Source: Roseateles sp049532965
Lineage (GTDB): Bacteria > Pseudomonadota > Gammaproteobacteria > Burkholderiales > Burkholderiaceae_C
Length of the DNA: 64,000 bases
Assembly (NCBI RefSeq): GCF_049532965.1
Contig: NZ_CP186694.1
Span: 3,596,001 to 3,660,000, forward strand
Reading direction: 5' to 3'
The position numbers and the translations under genes are program-made. Every line of letters starts with the position of its first letter. Position 1 is the stretch's first letter. Under the pieces are notes generated by a model. The model had not been told where the DNA came from, ran no database searches, and saw nothing but the letters and a program-made list of their open reading frames with translations. Shown piece after piece: positions 9,747 to 18,023 of the stretch.

Positions 9747-9767
9747 AAGGCCGATGACATCGGCCTT
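9747..9767. terminator. Perfect hairpin downstream of the M48 protease gene
   Basis: AAGGCCGAT-GAC-ATCGGCCTT is a perfect 9 bp stem with a 3 nt loop. It lies 9 bp past the stop of the M48 gene and upstream of the kinase gene on the - strand. It lacks a T-run, so it may be an attenuator or an RNA-stabilising 3' hairpin rather than a classical terminator. Confidence 0.4.
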
Positions 9768-9775
9768 CGCGGGGG

Positions 9776-10735
9776 TCAGGACTTCGCGGGTGCGGGCGGC
9801 TCGAAGCGCTGCGTGGGCTTGGGCGCGCGTGCGTAGAGGGTTTCGACGCGCGGCAGCGTGCGCTCGATGTCGCGGATGCGGGTCGGGCCCGACGGGTGCG
9901 TGGAGAGGAACTGTGGCGGCGCGCCCTTGCTGGCCTGTCCCATCTTTTCCCACAGCGTGACGCCCGCGCGCGGGTTGTAACCGGCGCGCGCGGCGAGCTC
10001 CATGCCGACCAGGTCGGCCTCGCTCTCGTCCTCGCGGCTGAAGGTCAGGGACAGCAACTGGCCGCCGATGTTGGCGATGCCCCGGCCCACGTTGCCCAGC
10101 CCGAGCAGCGCGGCACCGAGCTCGATCGCGCCGTTGGTCGCCATGTTCTTGCCCATGCGCTCGCGGGCGTGCTCGCGCAGCGCGTGGGCCATCTCGTGGC
10201 CCATGATCATCGCGACCTCGTCATCGGTCAGTTGCAGCTGCTGCAGGATCCCGTAATAGAACGCGATCTTCCCGCCCGGCATGCAGAAGGCGTTGAGCTC
10301 GCGGCTGCCGACCAGGTTCACCTCCCAGCGCCATTGCTGCGCACGCGGGTTCCAGGTGCCGGTGAACGGGATGATGCGCTGGGCGATCGACCGCAGGCGC
10401 ACGACCTGCGGATGGTTGGCCGGCGCCAGCGCCTTCTGCGTCTGGGCCTGGCGCATCATCTGGAGGTACTGCTGCTGGGCCGCGGCCTCGACCTGCTCGG
10501 CCGAGATCAGCTTGGTGAAGCGGCTCTGCTTGCCGACGTCGACGCCCTCCTGCGCCCAGGCCGGCGCCAGCGCGGCCACGCCGCCGGCGGCGATCAGGCC
10601 GGTGAACAGGCGCCGGGCCGGCTGCCGCGGCAGGCCGCCCGCGCCGCAGCGGCGGCAGTCGCAACGGCCGAATCCATACGAGGGCGCCGACGGCAGGTGA
10701 ACGTCGGCATCGGGGAGGAAGTCAGCATCAACCAT
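9776..10735 (-). CDS. M48-family zinc metalloprotease, Tat-exported
   Basis: Periplasmic or membrane-associated zinc endopeptidase of 319 residues. The catalytic HEMAH (HExxH) is at residues 180-184, with the third ligand in SREDESEADLVG, as in the BepA/LoiP type of M48 proteases that act in envelope protein quality control. The export signal is unusual. A cysteine cluster CDCRRCG (residues 25-31) precedes a twin-arginine motif at R41-R42 (ARRLFTG) and a hydrophobic stretch ending APAWAQ. The start codon is 32 bp from the start of the divergent flavin reductase gene, so the two promoters must overlap. Confidence 0.88.
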   Translation of the reverse strand: MVDADFLPDADVHLPSAPSYGFGRCDCRRCGAGGLPRQPARRLFTGLIAAGGVAALAPAWAQEGVDVGKQSRFTKLISAEQVEAAAQQQYLQMMRQAQTQKALAPANHPQVVRLRSIAQRIIPFTGTWNPRAQQWRWEVNLVGSRELNAFCMPGGKIAFYYGILQQLQLTDDEVAMIMGHEMAHALREHARERMGKNMATNGAIELGAALLGLGNVGRGIANIGGQLLSLTFSREDESEADLVGMELAARAGYNPRAGVTLWEKMGQASKGAPPQFLSTHPSGPTRIRDIERTLPRVETLYARAPKPTQRFEPPAPAKS

Positions 10736-10740
10736 GGCGG

Positions 10741-10748
10741 CATTCTAG
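10741..10748 (-). promoter_or_regulatory. Possible -10 element for the M48 gene
   Basis: The - strand reads CTAGAATG with TAGAAT only about 6 bp before the M48 ATG. The same octamer precedes lptA and tkt. If used as a -10, the M48 message would be almost leaderless. No good -35 is visible. Confidence 0.25.
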
Positions 10749-10767
10749 GGACCCCGGGGAAGCGACA

Positions 10768-11307
10768 ATGCGCCCCATCATGTCCCAGCCGCCCTTGATT
10801 TCGCCCTCGCCCGCCTGTGCCGCCTCGCCGCTGGACCCGCAGCAGTTCCGCGCCGCACTGGGCATGTTCGCTACCGGCGTCACGATCGTGACCGCCCGTG
10901 CGGAGGACGGCACGCTGGTCGGGCTGACGGCCAACTCGTTCAACTCGGTGTCGCTGTCGCCGCCGCTGGTGCTATGGAGCCTGGCTCGGCGCGCGGGCTC
11001 GATGCCGGTGTTCAGCCGCGGCTCGCATTACGCGATCAACATCCTGGCGGCGGACCAGAAGGCCCTCGCGCAGCGCTTCGCCACGCGCGACATCGACCGC
11101 TTCGCCGGCGTGGCCTTCCGCGACGGCTGCGGCGGCGCGCCGGTGCTCGAGGGCTGCGCGGCGGTCTTCGAATGCGCCAACCGCAGCCAGTACGAGGAAG
11201 GCGATCACGTCATCTTCGTCGGCGAGGTCGAAGCATGCAGCCGCGCCGAGCAGGCGCAGCCGCTGATCTTCCACGGCGGCCGGTACTACACCGAGCTGCC
11301 AATCTGA
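10768..11307 (+). CDS. Flavin reductase family protein (HpaC/DIM6-like)
   Basis: Small FMN/FAD-binding reductase of 179 residues, usually supplying reduced flavin to a monooxygenase. The start DPQQFRAALGMFATGVTIVTA and the segment GLTANSFNSVSLSPPLVL are the family hallmark; GDHVIFVGEVEA and the C-terminal FHGGRYY are also typical. An in-frame ATG at 10780 is an alternative start. No oxygenase gene lies nearby, so the partner is unknown. It converges with the phospholipase C gene. Confidence 0.9.
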   Translation: MRPIMSQPPLISPSPACAASPLDPQQFRAALGMFATGVTIVTARAEDGTLVGLTANSFNSVSLSPPLVLWSLARRAGSMPVFSRGSHYAINILAADQKALAQRFATRDIDRFAGVAFRDGCGGAPVLEGCAAVFECANRSQYEEGDHVIFVGEVEACSRAEQAQPLIFHGGRYYTELPI

Positions 11308-11313
11308 GCGGGC

Positions 11314-11365
11314 GACCGCGACCTGCGCGCCGGGGTCCGCCCCGGCGGTCGGCCCGGTCGCGGCC
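11314..11365. terminator. Nested GC hairpin between convergent genes
   Basis: The outer arms (11314-11323 and 11356-11365) pair at 9 of 10 positions, and an inner stem GCCGGGG-TCCG-CCCCGGC lies at 11329-11346. It sits exactly between the flavin reductase and phospholipase C stops. It could serve both strands; there is no T-run. Confidence 0.4.
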
Positions 11366-13558
11366 TCAGGCGCCCTGCACGCTCGCCTGGTCGGCCTTCG
11401 CAAGGCCTTCCATCGCGGGATCGCTGACCGACGGGGCGCCGGTCTCGATGTGGCCGGCGAAGCGGCGGAGGAACTCCGCCTGTCCGTTCACCCGCACAGA
11501 GACGTCGTACCAGTGCGCGGCGACGGCCACGCCCAGGCGGACCTCGCTGCGGCTGCGCGCTGGCACCGGCACGGTCCGCGGCGCGACATTCTGGTACTTG
11601 TTGTGGGCGATGGTGAAGGTCGCCGCGACCGGCCCCGTGTTCACCAGCGTCAGCACCAGCTCGCCGGTGGCGGGCGACGACCTGGCGATGACGTCGGGGT
11701 TCGGCTGGCCCGCCGCGGCCACGCGCCGGGCGTTGCCGGCCAGGTGCCGGTGGAAGCCGTTGGGACCGAGGATCCACAGGTCGTATGCGCCGTTGGCCTG
11801 CGGGTCGAAGCGGCCGGTGAGCTGCTTGCCCGCCTCGACGGTGTAGCGGCGCGGGATTTCCGCCAGCCGCGTGCGGTCATAGACGTGGAAGACCGCGGCG
11901 GCACGGCCCAGGTTCTCGAAGGTCACGGCAACGGTCGTCGCGCCGGCGCGCGCGCCAGGCATCAGCGTGCAGGTGGCCTGCAGGTCGTAGGGCAGCGCGC
12001 GGGCGGGACGCACGCCCGCAGCCTGCGTCGGCAGCGCCAACGCGCCCGGGACAGGCGGCGTGGTCGTGCCGGGCAGCGCGCGAGCCCGGTTGGCCAGCGC
12101 CACGGTGGCCGGCAGCTTCGAGAAGAACTCGCTGTCTTCCGGGTCGGCGAAGTTGAAGCACGAGGTCAAGTCGCCCGCGACGGCGCGGCGCCAGGCGCTG
12201 ATGTTGGGTTCCATCACGCCGAAGCGGGCTTCCACGAAGCGCAGCACCGAGGTGTGATCCGACACCTGCGAGTTGACCCAGCCGCCCTTGCTCCACGGCG
12301 AGACGATGTACATCGGCACGCGCGGGCCCATGCCATAGGGCCGGTGCAGGTAGGTGGGCGAGGCGCCGTTGAGGATCTCGCAGTACTCGCCGGTGGTGTC
12401 GACGGTCGACGCGCCGGCCAGCACCGCCTGCGCGGGATCGGCGCTCCAGCTCATGTAGGACGGCGCGGCGGGCGGCGGGACGTGGTCGAAGAAGCCGTCG
12501 TTCTCGTCGAAGTTGATGAACAGCACCGTCCTGGCCCAGACGTCCGGATTCGCGGTGAGCGCATCCAGCACCTTGGCGGTGTAGTCCGCGCCCTGTGCGG
12601 GGCTCGACGGGCCCGGGTGCTCGGAGCCTTCGGCCGTCGCGACGATCCAGGACACCTGCGGCAGGCGGTTGTTGATGACGTCATCGCGCAGCAAGTCCAG
12701 GTCGCGCGTGGAGATGCCGCGGTCCTTCAGCGCCTGCGAGAACCCCGGGCGGTTGTACCAGCCGTCCCGGAACACCTTGAAGCCGGCGAGCGGGTTGTCG
12801 GTGAAGTTGTCCGCCATGTTCTGGTAGACCTGCCAGCTGATGCCGGCGGCCTGCAGGCGCTCGGGGTAGGTGGTCCAGGTGTAGTCGTCGAGCGGATTGG
12901 GATTGAACCAGTCGTGGCTGTTGTCGGTCGACGGCCCGTTGCCGCGGCGCAGCGGGTCGTTGGTGCCGGTCCAGAGGAACAGCCGGTTGGTGTTGGTGCC
13001 GGTCTGCGTGGCGCAGTGGTACGCGTCGCAGAGCGTGAACGCGTTGGCCAGCGCGAACTGGAAAGGCAGTTCCTGCTCCTTGAAGTAGCCCATCGAATGG
13101 TTCTGCTTCGCCTTGGGCCAGTTGTTCATGCGGCCGTGGTCCCAGGCGGCCTGGGCGTCGGTCCATGAATGCGGCGTGCCGCTGACCCGCATGTAGGCGA
13201 AGTTCTGCGCGGTGTTCAGGTGGAACGGGGCGATGGCGCCGGGGGCCGCGTTGTTGACCGTCGGCTGCACCCAGACGCTGCGGCCCTTCACGTTGGCAGA
13301 GTCGGCCACGGGCGCCGGGAAGGGATCGGCGAAGCCACGCACGCCATTGAGCGTGCCGAAGTAGTGGTCGAAGGAGCGGTTTTCCTGGGTCAGGATGACG
13401 ATGTGCTCGACATCCCGGATCGTGCCGGTACGCACGGCGGCCTGGATGGACAGCGCGCGGGCGATGGCCGGCGGGAAGCTGGTCATCGTGGCGGTGGCGC
13501 CGGCCGCGGAGGCGACGGCACGGAGGAACTGGCGGCGGGGCGTTTGCTGCTGCGTCAT
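11366..13558 (-). CDS. Phosphocholine-specific phospholipase C, Tat-exported
   Basis: Secreted phospholipase C of 730 residues, of the non-hemolytic/hemolytic PLC type of Pseudomonas and Burkholderia. It cleaves phosphatidylcholine or sphingomyelin. The N-terminus has a twin-arginine signal (PRRQFLRAVASAAG). The phosphoesterase domain begins HIVILTQENRSFDHYFG and includes the FINFDENDGFFDHVPPP metal and active-site region. The last 200 residues form two C-terminal beta domains typical of this family. Length and order are normal. It starts 10 bp downstream of a PEP-CTERM gene on the same strand, so the two are probably co-transcribed. Confidence 0.95.
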   Translation of the reverse strand: MTQQQTPRRQFLRAVASAAGATATMTSFPPAIARALSIQAAVRTGTIRDVEHIVILTQENRSFDHYFGTLNGVRGFADPFPAPVADSANVKGRSVWVQPTVNNAAPGAIAPFHLNTAQNFAYMRVSGTPHSWTDAQAAWDHGRMNNWPKAKQNHSMGYFKEQELPFQFALANAFTLCDAYHCATQTGTNTNRLFLWTGTNDPLRRGNGPSTDNSHDWFNPNPLDDYTWTTYPERLQAAGISWQVYQNMADNFTDNPLAGFKVFRDGWYNRPGFSQALKDRGISTRDLDLLRDDVINNRLPQVSWIVATAEGSEHPGPSSPAQGADYTAKVLDALTANPDVWARTVLFINFDENDGFFDHVPPPAAPSYMSWSADPAQAVLAGASTVDTTGEYCEILNGASPTYLHRPYGMGPRVPMYIVSPWSKGGWVNSQVSDHTSVLRFVEARFGVMEPNISAWRRAVAGDLTSCFNFADPEDSEFFSKLPATVALANRARALPGTTTPPVPGALALPTQAAGVRPARALPYDLQATCTLMPGARAGATTVAVTFENLGRAAAVFHVYDRTRLAEIPRRYTVEAGKQLTGRFDPQANGAYDLWILGPNGFHRHLAGNARRVAAAGQPNPDVIARSSPATGELVLTLVNTGPVAATFTIAHNKYQNVAPRTVPVPARSRSEVRLGVAVAAHWYDVSVRVNGQAEFLRRFAGHIETGAPSVSDPAMEGLAKADQASVQGA

Positions 13559-13568
13559 GGCGGGCTCC

Positions 13569-14195
13569 TCAGGCGTTGGCGGTCGATGCGGCGGCCTGGC
13601 GGCGGCGGATCACCAGCGCCGCGACGGCGAGGCCGCCCAGCGCCAGCGCGCCGGAAGCCGGCTCGGGAACGGCCGCTGCGAAGGTCAGGTCGTCCATCAC
13701 GAAGAAGGCTGGGTCGTTGCTGCGGAACACGAGGCGGTCGACCAGGCCCGCATAGCCGCTGGACAGGAAGGCCGGCGTGTCGGACAGGCCCAGCGTCGAG
13801 GTCGATGCGACCAGCGAGCCGCCGAAGTACATGTCGACGGCGACGTCCACGCCCTGGAAGCCGGCGAACCAGGCGCCCTGGAAGGTGCTCGGCGACAGGA
13901 AGCCGATGGCGCTGGTGGCGCTGGAGCCGTCGAAGCCCAGCGTGGCGCGGCGGTCGCCGGAATGCGGCGTGTACGGGGCCTGCTCGCCGGCGTACTGGAA
14001 CCAGGAGCTGGCGGACCAGTCGAGGCCGGCGTAGTCGGCGGGGACCAGGCCGTCGCTGCCCAGGTCGTCGAAGGTGACGACGGTGGCCGCAGCGAACGGC
14101 GCGGCGGCGGCCAGCATCAGGGGCAGGCAGGCGCGGGAGAGAAGGCGGACGACGGGGACACCGGCGAGGGGAAGGCGGGCAATGAGCTTGCGCAT
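13569..14195 (-). CDS. PEP-CTERM sorting domain protein
   Basis: Exported protein of 208 residues. The ATG at 14195 follows GGAG and gives a Sec signal (about residues 1-35, ending PFAAA). The body begins TVVTFDDLGSDG, the common start of exosortase substrates, and has beta-strand-rich character. The C-terminus carries the sorting signal: VPEPASGALALGG, a hydrophobic helix and the basic tail IRRRQ. Such proteins are processed by exosortase/EpsH and usually go with exopolysaccharide or biofilm matrix. No exosortase gene is in the window. Function of the body is unknown. It precedes the phospholipase C gene by 10 bp. Confidence 0.88.
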   Translation of the reverse strand: MRKLIARLPLAGVPVVRLLSRACLPLMLAAAAPFAAATVVTFDDLGSDGLVPADYAGLDWSASSWFQYAGEQAPYTPHSGDRRATLGFDGSSATSAIGFLSPSTFQGAWFAGFQGVDVAVDMYFGGSLVASTSTLGLSDTPAFLSSGYAGLVDRLVFRSNDPAFFVMDDLTFAAAVPEPASGALALGGLAVAALVIRRRQAAASTANA

Positions 14196-14661
14196 GGGAA
14201 CTCCAGGGAGGACGGAGGGCGGTGGGCGGAAGGGCCGCGGCCCGCGAGCGAGGCAGAGGGTCAGTCCTTGCCTGGCCCGCGGTAGCGGCACTGAGCGCGG
14301 CGGATGTTCCCGGGGTGGAGTGACAGACCGGTGAAGCGTCGGTGTCAGCGACGGGCCCGGAACTTGCCGCCGGGCGCCCTGTCGCGGGAAGGCGGGTCGC
14401 GTCGCGGAAACGACGCGGGGGCGTCATGTAACGCGAGGTGTTGCAAGGGCGTGAGCAGCGGTGACAGGAGGGATGTCCAGCTCGCTTTGGAAGTCGACCC
14501 GGCCACGCCGGCAATGGCTTTGATCAGTACGCGCAGGGTGACCGACCTCCCTCGATCAGTTCCCCCGTCAGCTCCGCAATTTGGAGGAGAGACAGCGCGT
14601 CATCGCGTGCCGACACTGCGTGCCTTCGGGTCGAGAGACCCAGCCAATGAAGGAGCAATCG
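14196..14661. other. Gene-free divergent region
   Basis: No convincing gene in these 466 bases between the PEP-CTERM gene (-) and the small hypothetical gene (+). It must contain both promoters, but I find no clear hexamer pair. A small hairpin GGGTC-GAGA-GACCC at 14628-14641 lies just before the ribosome binding site of the + strand gene and could be regulatory. Confidence 0.45.
14650..14655 (+). promoter_or_regulatory. Ribosome binding site choosing the start at 14662
   Basis: AAGGAG with a 6 nt spacer to the ATG at 14662. It lies inside the reading frame begun at the earlier ATG (14647), so the later start is favoured. Confidence 0.6.
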
Positions 14662-15144
14662 ATGACAGTCATGGTCACCCAGGCTCGCGCCGAGCCTCAC
14701 CGCGTGGTCCCTGCCCCCGGGATCGGGTCAATGGCGGAGGAGGCGAGCCTCGATGAACTGATCGGCGCCCTGCGCAATCCCTCGGTGGTCTTTGGCGACG
14801 CGGCGACACCCGGCATGCGCGCGACCTGCGAGATGGCGGACTGGGCAGCCTCCGCGGCAGCGCTCAAGCGGATCCTCGCGTTCCATGGCACACCGCCGGC
14901 CGACATGCTTGCCGCGCTCCGCCTTGCCGGCGAGTTCGCGCGAAAGCACGGGCTGCGGCTCTACGGATCGCCCTGGTTTTGCACGTTCGATGTCGACGGC
15001 ATGTGGGCACGCTACGACATCCACACGACACTCGAATGGCAGGAAGCCATCAGTTGGGACGACCGGTTCATGGACGTCTTGGTCGCTCAGAGGATGGACC
15101 GAGGCAGCTTCCATCTCCAGTTCTCCGGTCGCGGTCCCCTGTGA
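14662..15144 (+). CDS. Hypothetical protein, first gene of a two-gene HEPN unit
   Basis: Not recognised. 160 residues, no signal peptide and no membrane segment, so cytosolic. The N-terminal 35 residues look disordered. The rest mixes helices (DELIGALRNPS, ADMLAALRLAGEFARKHG) with a hydrophobic, aromatic-rich half (YGSPWFCTFDVDGMWARYD). No nucleotidyltransferase signature of the MNT antitoxin type is present. It is 31 bp upstream of a HEPN-like gene on the same strand, suggesting the two act together, perhaps as antitoxin and toxin. That role is inference from arrangement only. Confidence 0.7.
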   Translation: MTVMVTQARAEPHRVVPAPGIGSMAEEASLDELIGALRNPSVVFGDAATPGMRATCEMADWAASAAALKRILAFHGTPPADMLAALRLAGEFARKHGLRLYGSPWFCTFDVDGMWARYDIHTTLEWQEAISWDDRFMDVLVAQRMDRGSFHLQFSGRGPL

Positions 15145-15175
15145 AGATTCAGCCGTCCTGATCGAGTCGTCTGTC

Positions 15176-15655
15176 ATGCCGATCGAAAGCCATCACTTGT
15201 TGACGCTCGCTGAGGAACTGGGTGCCCGGCCGGATGAGGCGTCCCGTCGGTCGTCGATCAGCCGGGCCTACTACGCGGCCTATCACCGCTGTTTGGCATG
15301 GGAGGAGTCACTTCCCCACCACGGCGACGACGGCGGTCTGCACGGCCTCCATGCTCGGCTGATCGGGAGGCTGCTCCATCCCGCCGCGTCATGCAGCACT
15401 CGCCAGGCAAAGCGGTCGATGGCACTCGCCAAGCTGCTGAACCAACAGCGCGGCCGACGTGTCGCCGCAGACTACAAGCTGGACGAACATGTATCGCAAG
15501 CCTCGGTTCGCGCGCAGTTGGACGCGGCCAAGGCTGTGCTCCTCCACTGCGACGCGCACTTGCGTCATGTTGCGCCCCGGACGGCATCGCCAACAACATC
15601 CGCCGCTCACGCGTCGCTCGATGCACGCCGACCGTCGCCAGGTCCGACGGACTGA
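15176..15655 (+). CDS. HEPN-like domain protein
   Basis: Small helical protein of 159 residues. The segment ISRAYYAAYHRCLAW (about residues 28-42) matches the core of HEPN proteins of the UPF0332/AF0298-like kind. It contains R30 and H37, giving an Rx6H spacing compatible with the RNase motif of HEPN toxins. The middle is helical; the last 30 residues (after about 128) are Ser/Pro/Ala-rich and probably disordered. No strong ribosome binding site precedes the ATG, so translation may be coupled to the upstream gene. It converges with aacS. RNase activity is a prediction from the motif. Confidence 0.72.
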   Translation: MPIESHHLLTLAEELGARPDEASRRSSISRAYYAAYHRCLAWEESLPHHGDDGGLHGLHARLIGRLLHPAASCSTRQAKRSMALAKLLNQQRGRRVAADYKLDEHVSQASVRAQLDAAKAVLLHCDAHLRHVAPRTASPTTSAAHASLDARRPSPGPTD

Positions 15656-15673
15656 CAGTAGCGAAGCACAAAG

Positions 15674-17707
15674 CTAGGCCCGCCCTTCCGCAAACCGCTG
15701 ATACCAAGCCACCGCATCGGCATTGGCCATCGCATCGCGCTTCATGACCTGCTCCGCGGCGGCGCCGAGCAGCAGCTTCTTGATCGGCAGCTCCATCTTC
15801 TTGCCCGAAAGCGTCCGAGGGACCGCGTCGACCTGATGGATCTCGTCCGGCACATGCCGCGCCGACAGCGCTTGCTTGATCGACGCCCGCAGCCGCTGCC
15901 GCAAGGGCTCGTCCAGAGCCAGCCCATCGCGCAGTTGCACGAACAGCAGCAGGCAACTGGGCCGGCCGAGGTACTCGAGGTCGACCACCAGGCTGTCCAG
16001 CACCTCTGGGTGCGCTTCCACCGCGCGGTACAGCTCCGCCGTGCCCATGCGGATCCCATGCCGGTTGATCGTCGCATCGGAGCGGCCGTAGATGATCCCG
16101 CCCCCCGACGGCGTGATCCGCAGCCAGTCGCCGTGCCGCCAGACGCCCTCGCCATTGGGCCCGCGGTACATGTCGAAGTAGCTCGACAGATAGCGCTCGT
16201 TGTCCTTGTCGCCCCAGAAGTACAAGGGCATCGACGGCATCGGCCGTGTGCACACCAGCTCGCCGACTTCGTCGATCATCGGCCGCCCGTGGCCTTGCTC
16301 ATCGGCCTCGGAGAACGCATGCACCGCCGCGCCCAGGCTCCGCACCTGCATCTGGCCGCGGACCAGCGGTTTGGTGACCAGGCCCGCTAGGAACGCGCCC
16401 GCGAAGTCCGTGCCGCCGCTGATGATGCAGATCCAGATCGGCTGCCCGTCCGGACGCGGACAGTTCGCCCAGATCCAGTCGTAGCTTTCATCCGCCAGCG
16501 GACTGCCCGTGCTGCCGACCGCGCGCAGCCGGCTCAGGTCGCCATGCCTCATGGGCTCGACGCCCGCCTTCAGGCAACTCCCATAAAAGGCCGCGCCGGC
16601 GCCGAAGAAGGTCGCGCCCGACAGCGCCACGAAGCGCCACAGCGTGCTCCAGTCCGGCGCGTCCTTCGGGCCTGCCGGGCTGCCATCGAAGAGACAGATC
16701 GTCGTACCGCCCATCAACGCGCCGACCTGGCAATTCCACATGATCCAGCCGGTCGAGCTGTACCAATGGAAGCGGTCGCCGGTCTCCACCGTCGCGCCGA
16801 CGTTGTTGTGGATCGATCCCTTCAGCATCTCCAGCAACACCCCGCCGTGCCCATGCACGATCGGCTTCGGCAGACCGGTCGTGCCGCTCGAGTAGACGAT
16901 CCAGAGCGGGTGATCGAACGGCACCGCCTCCGGCGCGCGCAGGCGTTCGTTGGCGATCAGCGTCTCCCAGCGATGGGCTCGCCGGCCCCCGTGCCCGACG
17001 CCCGCCAGGCGCTGGGGATCGGCCTGGGCATCGAGATGCCCGAGCAACACCACGTCCTTCACCGTCGGCAGCTCGTCGAGCAGTTGCGCCAGCATGCCCA
17101 TCCGATCGACGTCCTGCCCCGCATAGCGAGCCCCATCCGCGGCGATCAGCAGCCGAGGCTCGATCTGTCGGAAGCGGTCGAGCACCGCCACAGGCCCCAT
17201 GTCCGGCGAGCACACCGACCACACCGCGCCCAGGCTGGCCACGGCGAGGAAGGCCACGGCCGTCGCCGGGACGTTGGGCAGGTAAGCCACGACCCGGTCG
17301 CCGCGCCTCACGCCGAGCTCATGCAGCGACGCCGCCAGCGCGCCGACCTGACGCCTCAGTTCGGGCCAACGCATCTCGCCCAATTCGCCGCGTGCGAGCA
17401 TCGCCTCATTCGCGTGCACGATCGCCGGATGCCCCACGGCGTCGGCCGCATCGGCATGCCGCAGCGCCTGCGCCGCGATGTTCAGCGTCGCGCCCCGGAA
17501 CCAGACCGCGCCGGGCATGCGCTCCTCGCAGAGCGCCGCCTCGAACGGCGTCTCGGAGTGGACATCAAAGTGGTCCCAGATGCTGCGCCAGAACGCGTCC
17601 AGCTCGGTCACCGACCAGGCCCACAGCGACGTGTAGTCGTCGAAGACAAGGCCTCGCTGCTCGCGCAGGAAGCGGCGGTAGTGGTCGATCTGCGGCGTCG
17701 GGGTCAT
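15674..17707 (-). CDS. aacS: Acetoacetyl-CoA synthetase (acetoacetate--CoA ligase)
   Basis: ATP-dependent enzyme activating acetoacetate to acetoacetyl-CoA for ketone-body or polyhydroxybutyrate metabolism. It has 677 residues, the usual length for this subclass of ANL enzymes. Features: the ACAS_N domain near residues 35-95, AMP-binding motif VYSSGTTGLPKPIVHGHGG, hinge region GRSDATINRHGIRMG, and the C-terminal catalytic lysine region RTLSGKKMELPIKK. The ATG at 17707 follows GAGGAG. It stands alone: a convergent HEPN gene at its 3' end and a palindromic element upstream. Confidence 0.94.
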   Translation of the reverse strand: MTPTPQIDHYRRFLREQRGLVFDDYTSLWAWSVTELDAFWRSIWDHFDVHSETPFEAALCEERMPGAVWFRGATLNIAAQALRHADAADAVGHPAIVHANEAMLARGELGEMRWPELRRQVGALAASLHELGVRRGDRVVAYLPNVPATAVAFLAVASLGAVWSVCSPDMGPVAVLDRFRQIEPRLLIAADGARYAGQDVDRMGMLAQLLDELPTVKDVVLLGHLDAQADPQRLAGVGHGGRRAHRWETLIANERLRAPEAVPFDHPLWIVYSSGTTGLPKPIVHGHGGVLLEMLKGSIHNNVGATVETGDRFHWYSSTGWIMWNCQVGALMGGTTICLFDGSPAGPKDAPDWSTLWRFVALSGATFFGAGAAFYGSCLKAGVEPMRHGDLSRLRAVGSTGSPLADESYDWIWANCPRPDGQPIWICIISGGTDFAGAFLAGLVTKPLVRGQMQVRSLGAAVHAFSEADEQGHGRPMIDEVGELVCTRPMPSMPLYFWGDKDNERYLSSYFDMYRGPNGEGVWRHGDWLRITPSGGGIIYGRSDATINRHGIRMGTAELYRAVEAHPEVLDSLVVDLEYLGRPSCLLLFVQLRDGLALDEPLRQRLRASIKQALSARHVPDEIHQVDAVPRTLSGKKMELPIKKLLLGAAAEQVMKRDAMANADAVAWYQRFAEGRA

Positions 17708-18023
17708 CCGGAACTCCTCGTCGAGGGTACCGACGGTAGCCCAGAACCGTCTCCTCCGTCGTCGCGCGCGCGACCGCAGACGACTGTGCCGCTGGCGGCG
17801 GCGCTTGCCCTCACCCCCCGCCCTCTCCCGCAAGCGGGCGAGGGAGCCACCAGCGCTCAGGCGCTTTCGTTGCAGGTGCTCACACGCTCTCCTTGCAGGC
17901 GCGCTGCGTCAACCGCAAGCGACGGCGCCTCGAATCCCCTCTCCCGCTTGCGGGAGAGGGGTGGGGGTGAGGGTGAGGGCTCTCCCGACCACCGCCGATG
18001 ACGAGCATGGCCGCCCCAACCCC
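17708..18023. other. Intergenic region with a palindromic element
   Basis: These 316 gene-free bases lie between the 3' end of a substrate-binding protein gene and the start of aacS, both on the - strand. About half is the repeat element at 17808-17979. The part nearest 17707 should hold the aacS promoter, though I see no clear hexamers. Confidence 0.5.
17808..17979. repeat. MITE/REP-like palindromic element, copy 2
   Basis: The ends 17808-17831 and 17950-17973 are inverted repeats of each other with a few mismatches. The inner palindromes CTCTCCCGC-N-GCGGGCGAG (17823-17842) and CTCTCCCGC-TT-GCGGGAGAG (17939-17958) match those of the copies near 5.6 kb and 50.7 kb. The core between the ends is unrelated to copy 1 by eye. 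Confidence 0.78.

Noticed and set aside
14662..15144. First gene of the HEPN pair considered as an MNT antitoxin
   Set aside because: No GSxxxG...DxD nucleotidyltransferase pattern is present in its 160 residues.
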